From Simmondsia chinensis (taxonomy: Eukaryota > Streptophyta > Magnoliopsida > Caryophyllales > Simmondsiaceae): a DNA stretch of 64,000 bases. This document shows positions 59,013 through 64,000 of the stretch, in pieces. The translations under genes were made by a program, and so were the position numbers. The notes beneath the pieces were generated by a model. It worked only from the letters and a program-made list of their open reading frames with translations, searched no databases and was not told the DNA's origin. How positions within the stretch are numbered: position 1 is the first letter of the stretch; the number at the start of each line of letters is the position of its first letter. The DNA is taken from the NCBI GenBank assembly GCA_018398585.1, contig JAGTTD010000018.1, forward strand, positions 4,719,501 to 4,783,500. Reading direction: 5' to 3'.

Positions 59013-61728
59013 GATTGAGCGACAGGTGGATGAACTGCTCCAGACCAAGTTCATCCGGCATAGTCACTCTCCCTTTGCATCACCGGTAATTTTGGTGAAG
59101 AAGAAGGATGGAACATCACGAATGTGCATTGATTACCGCCAATTGAACTCTCTTACAGTTAAGGACAAGTTCCCAATTCCTGTCATTGACGATTTACTTG
59201 ATGAACTCAATGGTGCTTGCTACTTTTCTAAGCTGGACCTATGGCAGGGGTATTATCAGATAAGAGTTCAAGAAGGTGACATCCACAAGATAGCCTTGAG
59301 GACACATCAAGGTCATTCTGAGTTCATGGTAATGCCCTTTGGGCTATCCAACGCACCAGCCACATTTCAAGTTTTGATGAACGAGGTGTTCAAAGCTTAC
59401 TTGAGGAGGTTTGTCCTTGTTTTTTTTGATGACATATTGGTGTACAGCCCCACATTGCAGCAACACTTGGTGCACCTGAGGAATGTTTTCCAGACAATGA
59501 GAATTCACATTCGCTAAGCTCTCCAAATGTGCCGTTGCTCAAACTCAGGTTGAATACCTGGGACATCTAATATCCTTTGAAGGAGTTGCCATCGATCCAA
59601 GCAAAGTGCAAGCTATGTTGCAATTGCCAGAGCCCAAATCCCTTAAAGAATTAAGGGGATTTTTGGGTTTAACGGGCTACTACCGCAAATTCATAATGGG
59701 GTATGGGTTGATTGCCAAGCCATTAACAGAATTGCTCAAGAAGGACAACTTCCATTGGAATGATTCAGCTCAGGAGGCATTTGAATCATTGAAACAGATC
59801 ATGACCAAGGCTTCAGTCCTTGCTATGCCAGACTTCAGCCAGCCCTTCACTCTTGAAACTGATGCTAGCAGTTCAGGCATTGGTGCTGTTCTTTCGCAAG
59901 GAGGAAGACCATTGGTTTACTTAAGCCAAGCTTTGGGACCAAAGAACCAAAGTCTCTCCATATATGAGAAGGAGTATATGGCCATACTTTTGGCTGTCCA
60001 AAAGTGGCGCCATTATCTGGAAGGCCACAAATTTGTCATAAAAATAGATCATCAAAGTCTAAAATACTTGCTCGAGCAAAGGATCACCACAAGGGTCCAA
60101 AGAAAAGGGTTGATGAGAATGCTGGGGTTAGAATACACCATTGAGTACCGGAAAGGGGCTGAAAATTTGGTAGCAGATGCTCTCTCTAGATGTAATGAGG
60201 CAGCAGAATCAGAGGAAAAAGCAGATGAAGCTCGGTTTGCTGCAATCACTGAAGTAGTACCTCTCTGGATGACAGAAGTGATTAGTTCTTATGAAAATGA
60301 TGAATTTGCTAAAGCTTGCATTGTTCCTTACTGTATCAATTCCTCTCCGGAAAATCTTGATTCCAATATTTTTGTCAATGGAGGCACCATAAGGGTTAAC
60401 GGCAAGATTTATGTGGGTAATGACAGCAAGCTAAGGGAACAGATCATAGCAGCATCTCATGACTCTCCTTGGGGGGGTCACTCTGGCAGAGAAGGTTCAT
60501 ATCAGAGAATCAAGCAGTATTTTTATTAGCCTAAGCTGAAGAAGAAAGTCCAAGAATTCGTGGACTCGTGGACCAGTGCCAGACTTGCCAACAGATCAAG
60601 GTGGATCACGCACCATACAAAGGACTGCTGCAACCTCTTCCAATTCCCGAGGGTTCTTGGACCCACATCAGCATGGACGTCAGTGAGGTGCTACCTAAAT
60701 CTGAAGGGAAGGAGATCATTTGGGTAGTAATTGATCATTTTATCCGATATGGTCACTTCATTGCTCTTCATCACCCCATCACTGCTAAAAAGTTAGCTCG
60801 GTTGTTCTTAGACAACATCTACAAACTCCATGGCCTCCCTCAAATAATTGTGTTAGACAGAGACAAGTTATTCACTAGTAACTTCTGGCGTGAGATGTTC
60901 CTTCTGATGGGCACCACCTTGGCCTTGAGTTCTTCGTACCATCCACAAACGGATGGCCAAACCGAGAGAGTTAATCAAAGGGTAGAGCAATACCTGGGTG
61001 GCATGACATTCTCACATCCCAAACAATGGCACAAATGGCTCTCTCTTGCTGAATATTGGTATAACACTCATTCTCATAGTTCCTTAGGAACTACACCGTT
61101 CAAGGCCCTCTATGGTCAAGATCCTCCTTCTCCATTATTCAATCAAGGGGTGGTCTCTCATGTACAAGGGGTTACTGACTTACTTCAGCAGATAATGCAA
61201 CTAATTCGTCAGCTCAAAAATAATTTACAGTTGGCTCAAGCTAGGATGAAGTTCTACGCAGATAAGAAGAGAACTGATAAGAGCTTCAATGTGGGAGATA
61301 TGGTATATCTTAAACTGCAGCCATATCGACAAAGTTCAGTAGCAATCCGCAAAAATATCAAGTTATCTGCCAGGTTCTATGGCCCTTACAAAATCATAGA
61401 ACGAATTGGCAAGGTAGCATACAAATTGGAGCTTCCCCGAGACTGCTTGATTCACCCCGTGTTTCATATATCCTTACTGAAGAAACTGGTCTCTTCCAAA
61501 ACTGACGGCACTGAAAGTACCCAAAGAGGAGCAACATCAAGCTTACAAGCGGGAATTAACAGTCAATTGATCCTTGAACCTGAGATCATTCTTGATAAAA
61601 GAACGGTGCAGCACCAAGGCAATACTACACAACAGCTTTTGATCAAATGGACCAACTTGAGTACTGAACAGGCTACTTGGGAGAATTCCAACTTCATTAA
61701 ATCTCAATTTCCTTCTTTCCATTCTTGA
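59013..61728 (+). pseudogene. pol region of the Reina-like element with chromodomain
   Basis: Reverse transcriptase has [13 protein letters not shown] and the catalytic [10 protein letters not shown] frameshift near 59505 leads to RNase H (LETDASSSGIG, YEKEYMAI, KIDHQSLKYL, ADALSR). The integrase zinc finger is cut by a TAG at 60527; the core keeps its three acidic residues (SMDVSE, VLDRDKLF, TDGQTERVNQ). The C-terminus (LLIKWTNLSTEQATWEN) is a chromodomain, which in this clade guides integration to marked chromatin. Confidence 0.9.
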
Positions 61729-61756
61729 GACAAGAATGAATTGAAGGGGGGGAAAT

Positions 61757-62023
61757 TGTCATAAACCGAACATAGAATTAGGCTAATATGCATTTTGGCA
61801 GGAATAATACTAATTAGTGCAATTAGGCGGGAAAGTTTGTTATGTGAGAGGGTGATGTGTCCGGTTGTTACAACATGAGTTAGGCATTGTAAACATCTAT
61901 AAAAAGACTAGGAAATGTAAGAAGTGATTATCCAATGAAAATATAATCCAATTTCTTTGATTTTACTCTATCTCTTGTTCTTAATTCGATGGTTAGAATT
62001 CAATTTCTAGTTGATTTCTAACA
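61757..62023 (+). repeat. 3' LTR of the Reina-like element
   Basis: 267 bp, preceded by the purine tract AAGGGGGGGAAAT. Differences from the 5' LTR seen by eye: ACTGAA/ACCGAA, GGCGGG/GGCAGG, GAAGG/GAAAG and ATTTGATGG/ATTCGATGG. Confidence 0.93.
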
Positions 62024-62870
62024 GCACCACCATACCAACTTCTTCAAGTTTTCTTACAACACACTTGTGCTTTTTACCTAGGAGTAGCGCAACTTAGCCT
62101 AGCTTAGCTTAGCGTAGTGTAATGTAAATCTTCATTATACTTGCTTTCTTCAGAGTAATATAGTTCTTTGAGTTTCAAGTATGGACTTTTTGTTTTAATT
62201 TGTTCGCACAATTAACGAGTTGAGAATTAAGGCATTGGTTTAAGGCTTTGACGGCTAGGCTTGACCTTGATTGCTTTGGTCTTAACACTGGTGTCGCTAC
62301 AAGTTAGGTGAACTTAGGTTTGCGTTATTGTTTAAGGGCTTTGATGGCCAAGGCTTGGCCTTGATCGCGTCGGTCCTTATCCAGTAACCTAAATACGGCA
62401 TGCTCCATCTAAATCTAGTCAAACTCTAACTCATTCGAGTTATTACAAGTCAAAGGTGCCATGTCTAAAAATCCAATTAACTCGGGCTTGTAAGTGGACT
62501 GCTGAGCTCTTGAATTTGTCTCCTCCCAAGTTCCTAACTTTAAAGTGTACAAGAAAATGTGCCTGTGAGCTTTGCTCTATCACTCCAACTGCCACTTGAG
62601 TAAGGTCCATATCCCTTTAATTTTCTGTCATACTTATATAAAAAAACTCACAAAATAATTAAAGTCTCTTTGATTGGAGTATAAGAAGAATCCATAATTA
62701 ATTACAAACTGAAGTCTGATTCACCAAAAGCACATCCCTTTTCCTTAAAAAGGTGAGTAGTTGAGGTCAAACACGTGCTGTCTAGAATTCAGGCTCGCTC
62801 CCGCATCGCTGCAAGTCCCCTTTTTGTATGTTTGTTTGATTTGTATTTATGACGACCACAATCACACTCT
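62024..62870. other. Spacer, continuation of the old LTR-like sequence
   Basis: Two related ~50-bp stretches (about 62246 and 62338, CTTTGAYGGC followed by GGCTTG and CCTTGAT) form a diverged tandem repeat. No gene. Confidence 0.35.
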
Positions 62871-62871
62871 A

Positions 62872-63114
62872 AGCAAACAAAAAGAACAAATAGAGAGAAA
62901 AAGGCTGTGGTGATCGCATTTAGCTTCTATGCCTAGAAAGTAGTGAAGTGGACCTAAGTATTTCATAGCGAATTTAGTTGAAAGAGAGTGAATGCAAACA
63001 AAAAGAGTAAATAGTGAGAAAAAGGCCATGGTGATCACATTTAGCTTCTACGTCTAGAAAGTAGTGAAGTGGACCTAAGTATTGTATAGCGAATTCAATT
63101 GAAAGAGAGTGAAT
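62872..63114. repeat. 121-bp tandem duplication
   Basis: TTTAGCTTCTA, then TAGAAAGTAGTGAAGTGGAC and GAAAGAGAGTGAATG, occur twice, 121 bp apart. The second copy runs into the Copia reverse transcriptase remnant. Confidence 0.75.
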
Positions 63115-63660
63115 GAGGTCATTTAGATGGGTTGAGTGAGTCCCTATGAGTATGATGTCAAGGAGGAGACAAGTGAGCTCTTGCGGAGTCTTTTTAATGA
63201 ACAGGGATGAATTAGCTCGATAATAGACAAAATCAAGACTGCAGAAATGCACTAAACCATTAGAATCAAGCTTCGGGACCTTGTTTGAGATCCTATAAGG
63301 CTTTTCGTAAATGACACACGTGGTTGGGAAACTGAGGGTGAATGAAATCCTAGGGTTGTTTCATGTAAAGCTCTTCCTTTAAGTGACCATGTAGGAAGGT
63401 GTTTTTGACATCCAGTTAGCGAATAGGCTAGTTGTGTGATGGCCAGTGAGAGTATAAACCAAATGATTTAGGGTTTGACTACAGGACTAAAGGTTTTCTT
63501 ATAGTCAAGCCCTTCTCATTGATGGAAGCCTTGAGCTACCAATATTTCCAAGTGCCATTGTGGATTTTTAACTACTTGTGAATAATAGGTTGGTTCCTGG
63601 ATGACGGCGATATCAACGGTGACATTGGGTATCTAGGCTTTCGTATACCATCCTTAAGGC
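62974..63660 (-). pseudogene. Copia reverse transcriptase remnant
   Basis: On the minus strand QGFHQ-EGLDYKKTFSPVVK (stop inside), then LTGCQKHLPTW-type remains of the LDVKNAFLHG block, then LLDIILIGTHSTHLNDLIHS and AIQYLGPLHYFLDVEAK. This is the plant Copia reverse transcriptase order. Frameshifts and stops throughout. Confidence 0.8.
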
Positions 63661-64000
63661 GTGTTTGCATTGGATGTGCATTAATGTGTGGTCTAGGTGA
63701 GAAGAGAGGGAGAGGGGGGGGGGGGGGGGGGTGTTGGTTTGACCTATGAATGGACTATGGTTAGATGGTACATCACAAGGCGGGACGTGACTGGGGGTTC
63801 AGGTTAGACCAAACTATGACCTAGGCTGGACTCGGACTGGCCTCGGCTGTGGGAGGCAAGTGAGAATAGGGGGGGCTACATTAGGCAGCCATGATGTTAT
63901 GAAGTGGGAAAGTGTGTGGTGAGGCGGGGCTATGGGACTGCATTGGGCTCAGCGGACCGTGTCCGAGTGTGTGTTAGCGGGTGAGTGTGGTGGGGTCCAA
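63661..64000. other. G-rich sequence at the right edge
   Basis: A poly(G) run at about 63713-63731 and GGGACTG/GTGTG-rich sequence. No gene or known repeat recognised. Confidence 0.4.

Larger units (their letters stand above)
56835..62023 (+). mobile_element. Nearly complete chromodomain Gypsy element, Reina-like
   Basis: 5.19 kb with two 267-bp LTRs (TGTCATAAAC to TTTCTAACA) and perfect target duplication GCACC (56830-56834 and 62024-62028). Primer site, gag-protease, reverse transcriptase, RNase H, integrase and a C-terminal chromodomain follow in the usual Gypsy order. Short LTRs and overall size fit the Reina clade. The LTRs differ at about four sites, all transitions, so insertion is recent. 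Several stops and frameshifts. Confidence 0.95.

Overview
This window is nuclear DNA from a flowering plant, most likely a eudicot. It is AT-rich. Split genes carry GT-AG introns. The repeats are typical plant ones: Ty1/Copia and Ty3/Gypsy elements with tRNA-Met or tRNA-Asp type primer sites, an Au-like SINE family, a Helitron, hAT and Mutator elements and MITEs. Nothing bacterial or organellar is visible, and the species cannot be named from the sequence.

Only two host genes can be recognised with confidence. Both are on the minus strand and both encode mitochondrial-type proteins. The first (about 1-9990) is a SAMTL-type carrier: a long N-terminal domain, one EF-hand, then the start of a mitochondrial carrier domain that runs off the left edge. 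The second (21674 to beyond 24353) is TIM14/PAM18, the J-domain subunit of the import motor. Their homologues are also neighbours in Arabidopsis, so this is probably a conserved gene pair pushed apart by insertions. A possible first exon of a third gene lies at 29598-29765.

The rest is layered transposons. 10077-17550 is a decayed Copia element with target duplication AATAA; a 1.8 kb Helitron sits inside its 5' LTR. 17564-21501 holds MITEs, LINE tails, SINE tails (one with a 5S rRNA head) and a second Helitron end. 28966-30312 is a cluster of small inverted repeats. 30318-37912 is a Gypsy element whose two LTRs point in opposite directions yet are bounded by one 5-bp target duplication; it is itself invaded by an 855-bp hAT element and a short non-autonomous Gypsy element.

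39448-53657 is a complete 14.2 kb Mutator-like element (MULE) with ~200-bp terminal inverted repeats and a perfect 9-bp target duplication. It carries a mudrA-type transposase gene (+), a DUF1985-type gene (-), a captured fragment of a host FDM/IDN2 RNA-directed DNA methylation gene, and two ~2.1 kb arrays of ~83-bp units, each unit holding a 20-bp near-palindrome. The arrays lie in opposite orientation, apparently inside the first introns of the two element genes. This is the most interesting object in the window.

The right end holds a LINE RNase H remnant, a Copia 3' fragment, a young chromodomain Gypsy element (56835-62023, Reina-like) and a degraded Copia reverse transcriptase fragment.
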